Assembly: GCA_963762575.1 (NCBI GenBank)
Contig: CAVXLL010000011.1
Location: 124,001 to 188,000, forward strand
Direction: 5' to 3'
Source of the DNA: AP-15 sp963762575
GTDB lineage: Bacteria; Pseudomonadota; Alphaproteobacteria; ATCC43930; CGMCC-115725
Length of the DNA: 64,000 nucleotides
This document shows, in pieces, positions 21,145 through 30,480 of the stretch. The translations under genes and the position numbers were made by a program. How positions within the stretch are numbered: the first letter of the stretch is position 1; every line of letters starts with the position of its first letter. A model generated the notes under the pieces. The model was not told where the DNA came from. It saw only the letters and a program-made list of their open reading frames with translations, and ran no database searches.

Positions 21145-22086
21145 ATGCCCAACCGCATCAACCGAGCCATCGAACTTTTGGAGCAGGATCAGGCGATCTA
21201 TTACACCGGCGGTCATAGCGGCCATGTGCTGACCTATGCACAGGGGTGCGAAGACGCGCATGTCTGGGCCGATTACATCAATGTCGGCATGGAGCATGGG
21301 GCGTTCGATATGGCGGGGCTCGCCGAATACATGCGCGGTCTCGTCGAGGGCGGCCCGACGCGCTCGGGTCACCGCACGCCGACCGTCATCGTCGAGGCGC
21401 CGGTCAACGGCACCGACGCCGCCAATGTCCGCTTCAATGCATGGCAGTTCCGCCAGATCCTCGGACGCGGCGTGCACGGCGTGCTGCTCTGCCAGGCGGA
21501 ATCGGCGTCGACGGTTCGCGCCTTTGTCGAAAGCTGCCGCTATCCGCATCAGGCGGCGGGGGTCGATCCCTCCCTGCCCTCCCCGCCCGAGCGAATGCGT
21601 GGGGCGACCGCAGAGGCGAGCAATGGCCGCCTCGGGATCGGCGCACGCGGCCGTGGCTCGGAGGCAACTGCGGCTCCGGTCTGGGGGATTGCGCCGGAGG
21701 AATACATAGAGCGCTGCGATCCCTGGCCGCTCAACCCCGACGGCGAACTCCTGCTCGGCGTCAAGCTCGAAAGCCCGGAGGGGATCGCGCACTGCGAGGA
21801 GATTCTCGCCGTGCCGGGGCTCGGCTTCGCCGAATTGGGGCCGGGCGATCTGGGATTGGCGCTCGGTTATTTGTCGGTCCCGCGCGACCCGTATCCGCCC
21901 GAGATGAAACAGGCGCGCGAGCGCGTCTTCGCCGCTTGCCGGGAGAACCGCGTGCCGTTTCTCGAAACCTGCTCGCCCGAGAACATTGCCGCAAAGCTCG
22001 ACGAGGGCGTGCGCGTCATCGCCGGGCACCGCGAGGAGACGGCGCGGATCGGCCGGGCTCACCAGCGGCGCACAATGCCCGTTTAG
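21145..22086 (+). CDS. HpcH/HpaI aldolase/citrate lyase family protein
   Basis: A 313-residue protein from ATG 21145 (MPNRINRAIELLEQ). It belongs to the HpcH/HpaI family of metal-dependent pyruvate aldolases and relatives (barrel fold): HTPTVIVEAPVNG, GVHGVLLCQAESASTVRAFV, LLLGVKLESPEGIAHCEEIL with the acidic metal-site residues, and GLGFAELGPGDLGLALGYLS. A loop at about 155-185 (after RYPHQAAGVDP) is longer and of lower complexity than I expect for the family. The substrate cannot be told. It stands alone right of the cobT island. Confidence 0.85.
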   Translation: MPNRINRAIELLEQDQAIYYTGGHSGHVLTYAQGCEDAHVWADYINVGMEHGAFDMAGLAEYMRGLVEGGPTRSGHRTPTVIVEAPVNGTDAANVRFNAWQFRQILGRGVHGVLLCQAESASTVRAFVESCRYPHQAAGVDPSLPSPPERMRGATAEASNGRLGIGARGRGSEATAAPVWGIAPEEYIERCDPWPLNPDGELLLGVKLESPEGIAHCEEILAVPGLGFAELGPGDLGLALGYLSVPRDPYPPEMKQARERVFAACRENRVPFLETCSPENIAAKLDEGVRVIAGHREETARIGRAHQRRTMPV

Positions 22087-22110
22087 CTCGGGAGAGGAGG
22101 ATTTTTCTCC

Positions 22111-22431
22111 CTACTCCGCAGCGTCCGGCAACAGCACCGCCTCTGTGGAATTGTCGGTCACCGCGGCGGTGTGAAAATAGCGGATCTCGGGGTCCATGCC
22201 GTAGCGCTCGCGGATGCCTTGGAGCCAGGGGCCGGAGTAGAAGGCCTCGGCATCCCCGCGGCTCTGCCACAGGTAGACGCCGCCGGCCCAGCCATCCTCG
22301 GCATAGATGAACTGCTTGCGGATCAGCCCGTGCACCTGGCGGAAGCCGGGCGCGATCTTACGGAAATGCTCGGCGCAGGCGGCGAGATCGATGGTCGGCG
22401 GCAGCCGGTACTGAACGATTGCGGTTATCAT
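22111..22431 (-). CDS. YdhR-like monooxygenase-fold protein
   Basis: A 106-residue protein with the dimeric alpha-beta barrel layout: ITAIVQYRLPPTID, a helix, GFRQVHGLIRKQFIYAEDGW, GGVYLWQSRGDAEAFYSGPW. This matches the putative mono-oxygenase YdhR group. A strong GGAGAAAG lies before the ATG on the minus strand. The in vivo reaction is unknown. Confidence 0.75.
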   Translation of the reverse strand: MITAIVQYRLPPTIDLAACAEHFRKIAPGFRQVHGLIRKQFIYAEDGWAGGVYLWQSRGDAEAFYSGPWLQGIRERYGMDPEIRYFHTAAVTDNSTEAVLLPDAAE

Positions 22432-22462
22432 CGGGCTTTCTCCTGAAACTCACTCATTGTCT

Positions 22463-24010
22463 TCAGGCGTAATAATCGGAGGCGACAGTCTCGTCGAGCG
22501 ACGTGCGTTGCGCGGCTAAGGCATTGAACACCGGCGTCAGGACGATCGTCACGAGGATGTTGAGGATCACCGTGTAGAGAGCGGTGTAACCGGGGAAGGT
22601 ATAGCCGGCGAATTGCAAAGGATAGGTCGGGGTGAGGTTCACTGCGGCGGCCATCGCGGTACCGAAGATGATCCCGACGGCCCAGCCGACGAGCAATGCC
22701 CAGTCATTGAACCAGCGCGTATAGGCACCGAGGATCACTGCCGGCAACGTCTGAATGATCCAGATGCCGCCCAGGAGCTGCAGGTAAATTGCGTACTGCG
22801 TCGGCACGAAAATGATGAATACGAGGGCACCGAATTTGACGATCAGCGACACCCATTTCGCCATCTGCGCCTCTTGCTTGTCGGTCGGATTCCGATTGAT
22901 GAACTCGCGGTGGATATTGCGCGTGTAGAGGTTCGCCGCGGCGATCGACATGATCGCTGCCGGCACCAAGGCGCCGATCCCGATCGCGGCAAAGGCGATG
23001 CCGACAAACCACGACGGGAAGCTGTGCAGAAAGAGCGCCGGAACCGCGAAGTTGTTGCCGAACTGCTTGAAGCCGGCGGCATATTCGGGAAGGCCGGCGA
23101 CCCCGGCGGCGATGGCGAAAAAGCCGACGAGCGCGAGCAAGCCGAGCATGAAGGAATAGCCCGGCAGCAGCGCGGCATTGCGGCGGACGGCGCGGCCGCT
23201 GCTGGCGCTCAGAATTCCGGTGACCGAATGAGGGTAGAGGAAGAGCGCGAGCGCCGAGCCGAAGGCCAATGTCGCATAGGCGCTGTAGGCGCCCGTGGTA
23301 TTGGGTCCGAGGGTCGCCAGCAGCAATTTTGGCGGTGGGACCGCTGCGAAGATCTTGCCGAAACCGCCGAGCTCGATCGGAATGACAATTACGGCGGCAA
23401 AGGCGGTCAGATAGATCAGGATATCCTTGACGATGGCGATCGAGGCCGGCGCGCGCAGACCGCTCGAATAGGTGAAGGCGGCCAGGATCACGAAAGCGAT
23501 GATCAATGGCAGATCGGCCGCAAAGCCCGTGCCCGAGACGCCGAGCGCGCCGATCACGACCTGCAGACCGACGAGCTGCAAGGCAATGTAGGGCATCGTC
23601 GCGACGATCCCGGTGATCGTTACCGCCAGCGCGAGCCACCGGTTGCCGAAGCGGCCGCGCACGAAGTCGCCCGCCGTGATGTAGTGGTGCTTGTGGCAGA
23701 CGTGCCAGATCCGCGGGAATACCAGGAAAAAGATCGGGTAGGCGACGATCGTATAGGGCACCGCGAAGAATGCGACGGCGCCCGCGCCAAAGGCGAGTGC
23801 CGGAACGGCAATGAAAGTATAGGCCGTGTAGAGATCGCCACCGATCAGGAACCAGGTGACGATCGTGCCGAAGCGTCGCCCGCCGAGCCCCCATTCGTGC
23901 AGCAAGTCGAGATCGCCCCTGCGCCAGTTGGCCGCCGCAAAACCCAGCCACGTGATAAAGCCAAACACAGCTATGAAAATGATCAGGGCAATCCAGTTGA
24001 CGTCCTGCAC
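22463..24010 (-). CDS. mctP: Sodium:solute symporter, monocarboxylate permease (MctP-like)
   Basis: A 515-residue integral membrane protein of the SSS family with about 13 hydrophobic helices. Landmarks: WFLIGGDLYTAYTFIAVPAL in the second helix, ITAGDFVRGRFGNRWLAL, and AAIMSIAAANLYTRNI. The pairing with a small DUF3311 membrane protein 32 bases upstream is typical of MctP-type carboxylate (lactate, pyruvate, acetate) uptake systems in alphaproteobacteria. Specificity is inferred from that pairing. Confidence 0.82.
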   Translation of the reverse strand: MQDVNWIALIIFIAVFGFITWLGFAAANWRRGDLDLLHEWGLGGRRFGTIVTWFLIGGDLYTAYTFIAVPALAFGAGAVAFFAVPYTIVAYPIFFLVFPRIWHVCHKHHYITAGDFVRGRFGNRWLALAVTITGIVATMPYIALQLVGLQVVIGALGVSGTGFAADLPLIIAFVILAAFTYSSGLRAPASIAIVKDILIYLTAFAAVIVIPIELGGFGKIFAAVPPPKLLLATLGPNTTGAYSAYATLAFGSALALFLYPHSVTGILSASSGRAVRRNAALLPGYSFMLGLLALVGFFAIAAGVAGLPEYAAGFKQFGNNFAVPALFLHSFPSWFVGIAFAAIGIGALVPAAIMSIAAANLYTRNIHREFINRNPTDKQEAQMAKWVSLIVKFGALVFIIFVPTQYAIYLQLLGGIWIIQTLPAVILGAYTRWFNDWALLVGWAVGIIFGTAMAAAVNLTPTYPLQFAGYTFPGYTALYTVILNILVTIVLTPVFNALAAQRTSLDETVASDYYA

Positions 24011-24042
24011 CGTCTTCCTCCCTCCCCCTCAATGTTGTTTCG

Positions 24043-24249
24043 TTAATCTTCCGTCGCAAAATACACAATCGCAGTGAGCACGGCCCCGATAATGATCCAA
24101 AGAAGTTGATACCAGTAGAAAAATGGCAAGCCAACCCAATAAGGCTCAGCTTTATTGTAGAAGGGCGGCCAGAGTACAGCTGCGAATTGGATTAGAAGCA
24201 GCAGGTACCACCAACTCCACCCACCCCGCTTCTGGCTCGGCTCGAACAT
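24043..24249 (-). CDS. DUF3311 small membrane protein
   Basis: 68 residues with two transmembrane helices (WYLLLLIQFAAVLWPPFYN and YWYQLLWIIIGAVLTAIVY). It is the usual upstream partner of SSS permeases of the MctP type and is co-transcribed with the symporter here. Its exact role in transport is not known. Confidence 0.85.
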   Translation of the reverse strand: MFEPSQKRGGWSWWYLLLLIQFAAVLWPPFYNKAEPYWVGLPFFYWYQLLWIIIGAVLTAIVYFATED

Positions 24250-24404
24250 GGGTCCCCCGGATGAAGTCGTTGAGGCGCGAACCCGCGGCAGCTAACGCAA
24301 ACGCCTCAACGGATACTCCCCTATCGAACAGGCGTTCAAGCGCGGTCACTCTCACCGAAGTGCCGGGCTCTGGGCCCGCCAGCGCAGGGCTGTCCGGGAA
24401 AATC

Positions 24405-24587
24405 TTACGGCGGGACAAGAGAGGAAATCGGCATCGCCTGGCTTTCGACGCCGGGCGGTCCTTCGCGCAGCGTCATGCAATCGATCGCGGGTCCGCCAGG
24501 GATGCACAGCGGGGCCATCGCGTCATCGATCGCGCGCGTGACGCTGTCGGTGGAACTCGGGTTGATCACGAGGATGCGGTCCGGCAT
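24405..24587 (-). pseudogene. Aspartate/glutamate (hydantoin) racemase, N-terminal stub
   Basis: From ATG 24587, preceded by GGAGGGAGA, the protein begins MPDRILVINPSSTDSVTRAI, the N-terminal signature of the Asp/Glu/hydantoin racemase family, but stops after about 60 residues (24405). The two catalytic Cys regions are absent. The following 155 bases up to the DUF3311 gene hold no recognisable remainder, so the gene has lost most of its length. Confidence 0.65.
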
Positions 24588-24621
24588 CGGCCTCTCCCTC
24601 CAGGCTGGGTGGCCGGACAAA

Positions 24622-25074
24622 TTAGCGCGACGCGCCCGATTGTCGCGCTTTTTTGCTGAAGCTCGGCACGACAGGGCTGGCCAGTTCGCGGGGACGGCCA
24701 TCCTCGCCGACGGCGACAAAGGTGAACTCGGCTTCGGTCACCTTGACCCGCTCGCCCTGGCCCTGGCGCAGCACCCAGACCTCGACGTCGAGCGTGATCG
24801 AGGTCCGGCCTGTGCGTACCACCTCGGTGTAGCAGCAGACGGTGTCGCCGACATGCACCGGCTGAAGAAAGGTAATGTTCGAAACGGAAACGGTAACCAC
24901 ACGCCCGCCGGCATGCGGCGTCGCCGACATCTTTCCGGCAGAATCCATCAGCGCCATGATCCAGCCGCCAAAGATGTCCCCCTTGGGATTGCAATCGGCG
25001 GGCATCGCCAGGGTGCGCGACGCCAGCTCACCCTTCGGCTCGATCGAATTCCGTCGCCTTTCTTTGGAACGCAT
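24622..25074 (-). CDS. Acyl-CoA thioesterase (YciA-like hotdog)
   Basis: 150 residues from ATG 25074, set by GGAGG just upstream; the frame extends further without support. The hotdog signature is clear: NPKGDIFGGWIMALMDSAGK near residues 28-48, where the Asp is catalytic in YciA-type enzymes, then FLQPVHVGDTVCCYTEV and FTFVAVGEDGRPREL. It hydrolyses acyl-CoA esters in the cytoplasm; the preferred chain is not evident. Confidence 0.88.
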   Translation of the reverse strand: MRSKERRRNSIEPKGELASRTLAMPADCNPKGDIFGGWIMALMDSAGKMSATPHAGGRVVTVSVSNITFLQPVHVGDTVCCYTEVVRTGRTSITLDVEVWVLRQGQGERVKVTEAEFTFVAVGEDGRPRELASPVVPSFSKKARQSGASR

Positions 25075-25311
25075 CCCTCCATCTCCAGGCTGCGGATATC
25101 GACATCTATGTTGCGATGCAATATAAAATTGCCAATCTATCTGCAAAACCTTAGCCTTTTCATATTGCAGTGCGCAAAATTTAGCCACTGTACGCTTTCG
25201 TCGGATGCTGGATCATGCTACGGCGATTGTTCGCCTTGCTAACCGCGGCCGCCGCGCTCTGACGTGGCGGCGAAACCGTTGTGCGAGCGATTCACAGGGA
25301 CCGAACGGCTC

Positions 25312-26910
25312 ATGAAGCGTCTTGTTCGAGGATTCGTCGTGTTTGGCTGCGTTTTGTCCAGCATCCTCGGCGCGGACGCGGCGTTGGCGCAGAAATCGGG
25401 CGGTATTTTGAAGGTCTACCACCGCGACAGCCCGGCCAGCATGTCGATCCTCGAGGAGGGGACGAATTCGACCGAGATCCCGATGATGGGGGTGTTCAAC
25501 AACCTCGTCATGTACGATCAGCACGTCGCACAAAACAGCCTGTCGACGATCGTGCCGGACCTCGCCACCGATTGGTCGACGAGCGAAGACGGTAAGCAGC
25601 TGATCTTTCATTTGCGCCAGGGCGTCAAATGGCACGACGGTAAGCCCTTCACCGCCGACGACGTCAAATGCACATGGGACATGCTGACCGGCAAGTCGAG
25701 CGAGAAGCTCCGCCTCAATCCGCGCAAGTCCTGGTACAACAACATCGAAGAGATCACCACGAACGGCGACCACGAGGCCACCTTTGTCTTGAAGCGGCCG
25801 CAGCCGTGGCTGATCGCGCTGCTCGCCTCGGGCTATGCGCCAGTCTACCCGTGTCATGTGTCGCCGCGCGACATGCGGACGCACCCGATCGGCACCGGCC
25901 CGTTCAAATTTGTCGAGTTCAAACCCAATGAACGGATAGTAGTCGCGCGCAACCCCGATTACTGGAAAAAGGGCCGCCCCTACCTCGACGGTATCGAATA
26001 CACGATCATCCCGAACCGCTCGACGGCGATCCTCGCCTTTATTGCCGGCAAATTCGACATGACCTTTCCGTTCGAGGTCTCGATCCCGCTGTTGAAGGAC
26101 ATCAAGACCCAGGCGCCGCAGGCGATCTGCGATCTGGCGCCGGGCAACGCAAGCACTAACCTTATCCTCAATCGCGACAAGCCGCCCTTTGATAATCCGG
26201 ACATCCGGCGGGCGATGATGCTGAGCCTCGACCGCAAATCCTTCATCGATATTCTCGCCGAAGGCCAGGGCGATATCGGCGGGGCGATGGAGCCGCCGCC
26301 GGCCGGGATTTGGGGCATGCCGCCGGAACTGTTGAAGACGGTGCCGGGTTATGATCCCGACGTGGAGAAAAACCGCGCCGAAGCCCGCCAGATCATGGAG
26401 AAGCTCGGCTATGGGCCTGACAACCGGCTGAAGCTGACGGTCTCGGCGCGAAACATTGCGATCTTTCGCGACCCCGCGGTCATCCTGATCGACCAGCTCA
26501 AAGACATCTATATCGACGGGGCGCTCGACCCTGTCGAGACCGCCAACTGGTTTCCCAAAGTCGCGCGCAAGGACTACCAGATCGGCCAAAACAATACCGG
26601 CAGCGGGGTCGACGACCCGGACCAGCAATTCTACGAGAATTATGGCTGTGGCTCGGAGCGGAATTACACCGGTTACTGCAACCCCGAGCTCGAAAAGCAG
26701 TTCGCTCGGCAGTCGATGGAAGCCGACCCGGATAAGCGGCGCAAGTTCGTCTGGGAGATCGACAAGAAATTGCAGGAGGATGGGGCGCGCCCGATCATCT
26801 ATCACTTCCGCGCGGCGACCTGCTGGCAGCCCAAGGTCAAAGGGCTGACGATCATGGTCAACAGCCAATACAATGGCTGGCGCTTCGAAGACCTCTGGCT
26901 GGACGAGTAG
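25312..26910 (+). CDS. ABC transporter substrate-binding protein, family 5 (peptide/nickel type)
   Basis: 532 residues starting at ATG 25312 with a signal peptide (MKRLVRGFVVFGCVLSSILG, then AALAQ). It is a family-5 solute-binding protein of the DppA/OppA type: LRQGVKWHDGKPFTADDVK, IGTGPFKFVEFKPNERIVVA, RNPDYWKKGRPYLDGI, NPDIRRAMMLSLDR. No permease or ATPase of this type is nearby, so it is an orphan or its partners are elsewhere. The ligand may be a peptide, an opine or an organic cation. Confidence 0.88.
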   Translation: MKRLVRGFVVFGCVLSSILGADAALAQKSGGILKVYHRDSPASMSILEEGTNSTEIPMMGVFNNLVMYDQHVAQNSLSTIVPDLATDWSTSEDGKQLIFHLRQGVKWHDGKPFTADDVKCTWDMLTGKSSEKLRLNPRKSWYNNIEEITTNGDHEATFVLKRPQPWLIALLASGYAPVYPCHVSPRDMRTHPIGTGPFKFVEFKPNERIVVARNPDYWKKGRPYLDGIEYTIIPNRSTAILAFIAGKFDMTFPFEVSIPLLKDIKTQAPQAICDLAPGNASTNLILNRDKPPFDNPDIRRAMMLSLDRKSFIDILAEGQGDIGGAMEPPPAGIWGMPPELLKTVPGYDPDVEKNRAEARQIMEKLGYGPDNRLKLTVSARNIAIFRDPAVILIDQLKDIYIDGALDPVETANWFPKVARKDYQIGQNNTGSGVDDPDQQFYENYGCGSERNYTGYCNPELEKQFARQSMEADPDKRRKFVWEIDKKLQEDGARPIIYHFRAATCWQPKVKGLTIMVNSQYNGWRFEDLWLDE

Positions 26911-26932
26911 GCGGTATCGAAAGGAGCAGCAA

Positions 26933-27832
26933 ATGAAACTCGGCGTGGCCCTTCCGATCGTGGATATCGGCGGCGAGCCCGGAACCCTGCGGGAGTTTGT
27001 CCAGGCGGCGGAGGAAATCGGTTACCACGGGATTGCGGCGCCGGACCACGTCCTGGGGATCAACGTCGCGAGCCGCCCCGGTTGGAACCAGCCGCGCGCC
27101 CGATCGACCGATTTGTATCACGACCCGTTCGTGCTGTTCGGCTTTCTCGCCGGGTGCACGAAGATCGCCGATTTTTCCACTCAGGTGCTGATCCTCGCGC
27201 AACGTCAGACCGTCCTTGTCGCCAAGCAGGCGGCCTGTCTCGATGTCCTGTCAGGCGGCAGGTTCCGGCTCGGCATCGGGGTCGGATGGAACGAGGTCGA
27301 GTTTGTCGGCCTCAACGAGAATTTTCACAATCGCGGCCGCCGCTCGGAGGAGCAGGTCGAGGTTATGAAGGCGTTATGGGCGCAGCCGCACGTCAGCTTC
27401 AAGGGCAGATGGCACACGATCGAGGATGCCGGAATCAATCCGCCACCGAGAGGGCGCAGGATCCCTTTATGGTATGGCGGTCACGCCGATGTCACGCTGC
27501 GGCGTTGCGCCAAATGGGGCGACGGCTGGATGCCGCTCGCCTATCCGCCTGGCGAAGAAGCGAAAGCCGCCTTTGCTACCCTGCACCGCTATGCCGAGGA
27601 GGCGGGCCGTGATCCGGCGGCGATCGGCATCGACACGCGGGTCTCGGCCGGCGCCGGCACCGAGGCCGAATGGCGCGAGCAGGTGCGGTTCTGGAAATCG
27701 ATCGGGGTGACCCACCTGACTCTGGCGAATTACTACGAAAGCGGCCACCTCCATCGGATTGCCGGCCGCTCGCTCGGCGATCACCTCGCGGCGATGAACC
27801 GCTATTGGAACGCAATCGCCGACCTCCTGTAG
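26933..27832 (+). CDS. LLM-class flavin/F420-dependent oxidoreductase
   Basis: 299 residues from ATG 26933 with AAAGGAG eight bases before it. A luciferase-like monooxygenase (LLM) barrel: MKLGVALPIVDIGG, GYHGIAAPDHVLG, VLILAQRQTVLVAKQAACLD, GRFRLGIGVGWNEVEF, and IPLWYGGHADVTLRRCAKWG. The GIGVGWNEVEF segment resembles F420-using members, and the same window holds an F420 biosynthesis operon (40.9-45.7 kb), so F420 is the likely cofactor. The substrate is unknown. It is followed 8 bases later by a MOSC gene whose first codons imitate its own. Confidence 0.85.
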   Translation: MKLGVALPIVDIGGEPGTLREFVQAAEEIGYHGIAAPDHVLGINVASRPGWNQPRARSTDLYHDPFVLFGFLAGCTKIADFSTQVLILAQRQTVLVAKQAACLDVLSGGRFRLGIGVGWNEVEFVGLNENFHNRGRRSEEQVEVMKALWAQPHVSFKGRWHTIEDAGINPPPRGRRIPLWYGGHADVTLRRCAKWGDGWMPLAYPPGEEAKAAFATLHRYAEEAGRDPAAIGIDTRVSAGAGTEAEWREQVRFWKSIGVTHLTLANYYESGHLHRIAGRSLGDHLAAMNRYWNAIADLL

Positions 27833-27840
27833 AGCGGCGG

Positions 27841-28707
27841 ATGAAGCTTGGAGCGGCGCATCCGATCGTCGAAGCCGGCGGCAAGGAGACGACTTTGCAG
27901 GAGTTTGGGACGGTCGCGGCGATCTACCGCTACCCGGTCAAGGGGCTGAGCGCCGAAGCGATGGACCGGGTCTCCCTGACGCCCGGCGAATGCCTGCCGC
28001 AGGACCGGCGGTTTGCCATTGCCCTCGGCACGACGCTGTTCGATCGCGATCGCCCGAATTGGTTGCCGAAAACCCATTTTGTCATGCTGATGCGAGACGA
28101 AAGCCTGGCCCGACTGCACACCCGGCTTGATGCCGAAAGCGGCCTTCTGTCGATCACGCTGGAGGATCGGGTGCTGCTCAGCGAGCCGATCGGCGAGCGT
28201 GAGGGGGGCCGCCGGATCGGTGAGTTCCTCGAGGATTTCCTCGCCGGCACGGTCGTAGGGCCTCTGCGCGTCGTCGAGGCGCAGGGCCATGCCTTTGCCG
28301 ACGCCCGGCGCAAGCCGAACGCGACGACCGACAAATACGTTTCGCTGATCAACCTCGGGAGCATCGAGTCCCTCGAATCCGTAATCGGGGCCGCAGTCGA
28401 CCCGATCCGTTTCCGGGCAAATGTGTATTTCGACGGCGCACCGCCATGGAGCGAACTCGGCTGGGTCGGCTCCGAAATCTCGATCGGGAGCGCGCGGCTG
28501 CGGATCATCGCCGCCATCACCCGGTGCGCCGCGACCCAAGTGAACCCGCTGACGGCGGAGCGGGATCTCGACATCGTCGCCACACTGCAGCGCTGCTTCG
28601 GGCACAATCTGATGGGCGTCTACGCGGAGGTGGTCGGTCGCGGCAACATCGCAATCGGCGATGTTCTTTTGACCAACGCTGCCGCCAATCCGGCAAATTC
28701 CAGCTAA
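27841..28707 (+). CDS. MOSC-domain protein with an LLM-like N-terminal tag
   Basis: 288 residues. From about residue 24 it is a MOSC protein with its N-terminal beta-barrel: VAAIYRYPVKGLSAEAMDRV, LPQDRRFAI, DKYVSLINLGSIESLE, and the Cys motif AITRCAATQVNP near 225 that can carry sulfur from molybdenum-cofactor sulfurases. The first 22 residues (MKLGAAHPIVEAGG...) do not belong to MOSC; they resemble the first 22 residues of the preceding LLM protein (MKLGVALPIVDIGG...). The only good start is at 27841, so the product is probably a chimera made by a local duplication. MOSC proteins often handle metal-sulfur transfer or N-hydroxylated substrates. Confidence 0.8.
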   Translation: MKLGAAHPIVEAGGKETTLQEFGTVAAIYRYPVKGLSAEAMDRVSLTPGECLPQDRRFAIALGTTLFDRDRPNWLPKTHFVMLMRDESLARLHTRLDAESGLLSITLEDRVLLSEPIGEREGGRRIGEFLEDFLAGTVVGPLRVVEAQGHAFADARRKPNATTDKYVSLINLGSIESLESVIGAAVDPIRFRANVYFDGAPPWSELGWVGSEISIGSARLRIIAAITRCAATQVNPLTAERDLDIVATLQRCFGHNLMGVYAEVVGRGNIAIGDVLLTNAAANPANSS

Positions 28708-29096
28708 CGACCCTGCAATTGCCACAGTCTCGTTGTATTGTCACGAGCGTGGCCGCTGTGAGCGAATTAAGGATTTTCGATGAAGGAATTGGATAAGCCT
28801 GATCTCGGCTTGATAAAACAGGAAAATCAGGGGTGCGGGCGGTTCGGCAACGTCTGCGTACATCTTGCGCGGGGCCGATGTAGGGTGCAACCGACGCGGG
28901 TGTTGTTGCTGCTGATTGCTGCGGAAGCAGCAGCGGCGAGTTGGCGCTTCAAATGAATGGTTGCAGGCCGCTATGCCTGCTTGGTGCTCGCCCGCTCCGC
29001 TTTAGCCAGTCCAAAGCAGGGAGGACGACGGTACGCGCTTACTTTTCGGCGCTAACCTGGCCGATGCGGGGTTTGCCCGCGGCGGCACGCTCGTTG
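28708..29096. other. 390-bp stretch without a recognisable gene
   Basis: I see no coding sequence, RNA gene or strong hairpin. It separates the MOSC gene from the C-terminal half of the methionine-synthase-like gene. Confidence 0.4.
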
Positions 29097-29693
29097 TCAA
29101 CCTTCACCAACCCCGGCAAAGTAAAGCTTCGGGTCGGCGGCGCGGATGCGGGCTTCCGGGAGGCCTAGTTCGCGACGGACGAGGTTGGTGCCTTCGACCA
29201 ATGAGACGCATTTGTAATAGGCGATGCGGCGGCTGAGGCCCTCTCGGCCAAAGCCGCAATCGGTGGTGATGACGAGGCGCTCGGGCGGGATGTATTCGAG
29301 CGCCTTGCGGATCAGCGCAGCGACGTGCTCGGCCGGCTCGACGACGGTGTTGCAGTGGTTGACGACGCCGATGCCGATTTTCTTGTCGGACTTGTGTTTG
29401 GCGAAGAGCGGCAGGTCCTTGCCGTCGTTGCTGGCGCATTCGAACGTGATGACGTCGGCGTCGAGCTGCAACAGGTGGGGCAAGGCGCGCTCGTAGCTGG
29501 GCACCTCCCAATAGACGCGCTGCTGATTGGGATTGCCCCAGCAGGTGTGCACCCAGATCTCGGCATCGACCCCGGCCAGCTGGCGGTTGAACGCCTCGGT
29601 CTGGAATTCGAGCTCGGCATCGCTGCAGTCGGGCCGGGTCGTCAGGCCATGGTGGCGCGGCTCCTCGACCTGGATCATCGGACACCCAGCGCG
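29097..29693 (-). pseudogene. Methionine-synthase-like (MetE C-domain) protein, C-terminal half
   Basis: An open frame of 193 residues begins inside the gene: VEEPRHHGLTTRPDCSDAEL, the zinc-site segment IWVHTCWGNPN (His-x-Cys), VVNHCNTVVEPAEHVAALIR, ITTDCGFGREGLSR (third zinc Cys), and a natural end ...DPKLYFAGVGEG. It is the 3' half of a cobalamin-independent methionine-synthase-like methyltransferase. The N-terminal half is missing: homology to the other copy (36971-38007) stops near 29693 and unrelated sequence follows. In this half all zinc ligands are intact. Confidence 0.8.
29239..29693. repeat. Long direct repeat, copy A (methionine-synthase-like gene)
   Basis: About 455 bases that recur at 36971-37425 in the same orientation with roughly a dozen to fifteen differences, one of them a one-base indel (TGTATTCG here, TGTACTTCG there). 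The two copies bound the insert that carries the putative peptide operon. Confidence 0.85.
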
Positions 29694-29817
29694 GCGATTT
29701 GGCGTGGGGTGGGAGCCGGGCGTGTACTCCGTTATTGGCCGGACGATGGCCAGTTTATGGACAACTAACTTCCGAGCACGTTATCGTGTCGTCACTCGCC
29801 AATGGTCGCCAATATGT

Positions 29818-30404
29818 TTAATCTACCCACTCTATCCTTTCTGGCGAAAACTCGCAATATAGAATCAATCGATCGGCCGGTGACGCGTTGAACGCGTAAT
29901 GCGGACGCGACCCATCGAAAACAATCGCCTTGCCGTCCTCCTCGCGCACAAACTCCCCGTCTGCGTTAAGATAACAGTATTCCGATGGAACCTCTAATCC
30001 GAGGTGAAACGTGAGAAGATTTTCAGCTTTTAGCTCGGGGTGATCGTGGACGGTCAAGAGTACTCCCGGTCTAAAGAGAGACAGCGCGGCCACCTTTAGA
30101 CCCCGGATGTGCCGCAACAGACCCGTAGTCTTTGCCGCTCCAGCATCGCCCAGAAGATACTGATCGTAGATAGAGAAACCCCAGTTCAGCCAGCTATCTC
30201 TATATGTTCCCCAATGCTTTGACCCACTGGGCTCGCCCATTCTCAACCAGCTTGCTGGCAACCTCCATATGGCTGCTGTCGCCGCGCTCGAAATCTAATA
30301 TATCGTTGCGGTCGAGAGTTCGCGCACTCGTCTCGGATCACCCGCCAATTCTCAAGCAAGACCATCAACGGTTTGAATCTCGTCGGATCGTTCAGGGAAC
30401 TCAT
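29818..30404 (-). pseudogene. Aspartyl/asparaginyl beta-hydroxylase-like protein, frameshifted
   Basis: The C-terminal 130 residues (to the stop at 29818) form an Asp/Asn beta-hydroxylase cupin: LFRPGVLLTVHDHPELKAEN with metal-site His residues, LLTFHLGLEVPSEYCYLNAD, and AIVFDGSRPHYAFNASPADR with the second His. The N-terminal part lies in two other frames: MSSLNDPTRFKPLMVLLENW from ATG 30404 (GGAGA upstream), then NDILDFERGDSSHMEVASKL, with frame changes near 30312 and 30207. As read it cannot make a full protein. It is the last gene of the putative RiPP operon and would hydroxylate Asp or Asn side chains using 2-oxoglutarate and iron, by family knowledge. Confidence 0.75.
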
Positions 30405-30480
30405 CAGACATCTCCTTCCTGCATCACAGTACGCAATCCGTGGCTCGGGAAGCCGTGAATAAGCATTTATGCCGCGCGCT

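Noticed and set aside
21571..21640. Inserted mobile repeat inside the HpcH/HpaI aldolase
   Set aside because: The loop is unusually long and of simple composition, but I found no palindrome or matching copy elsewhere in the window.
22613..24046. 477-residue plus-strand ORF opposite the symporter
   Set aside because: Composition (Asp/Arg/Glu-rich, no motifs) is typical of an antisense shadow of a GC-rich membrane-protein gene.
28891..28950. CTGCTG/GCAGCAGC clusters suggesting a CRISPR-like or microsatellite repeat
   Set aside because: Too short and irregular; no repeat-spacer structure anywhere in the window.
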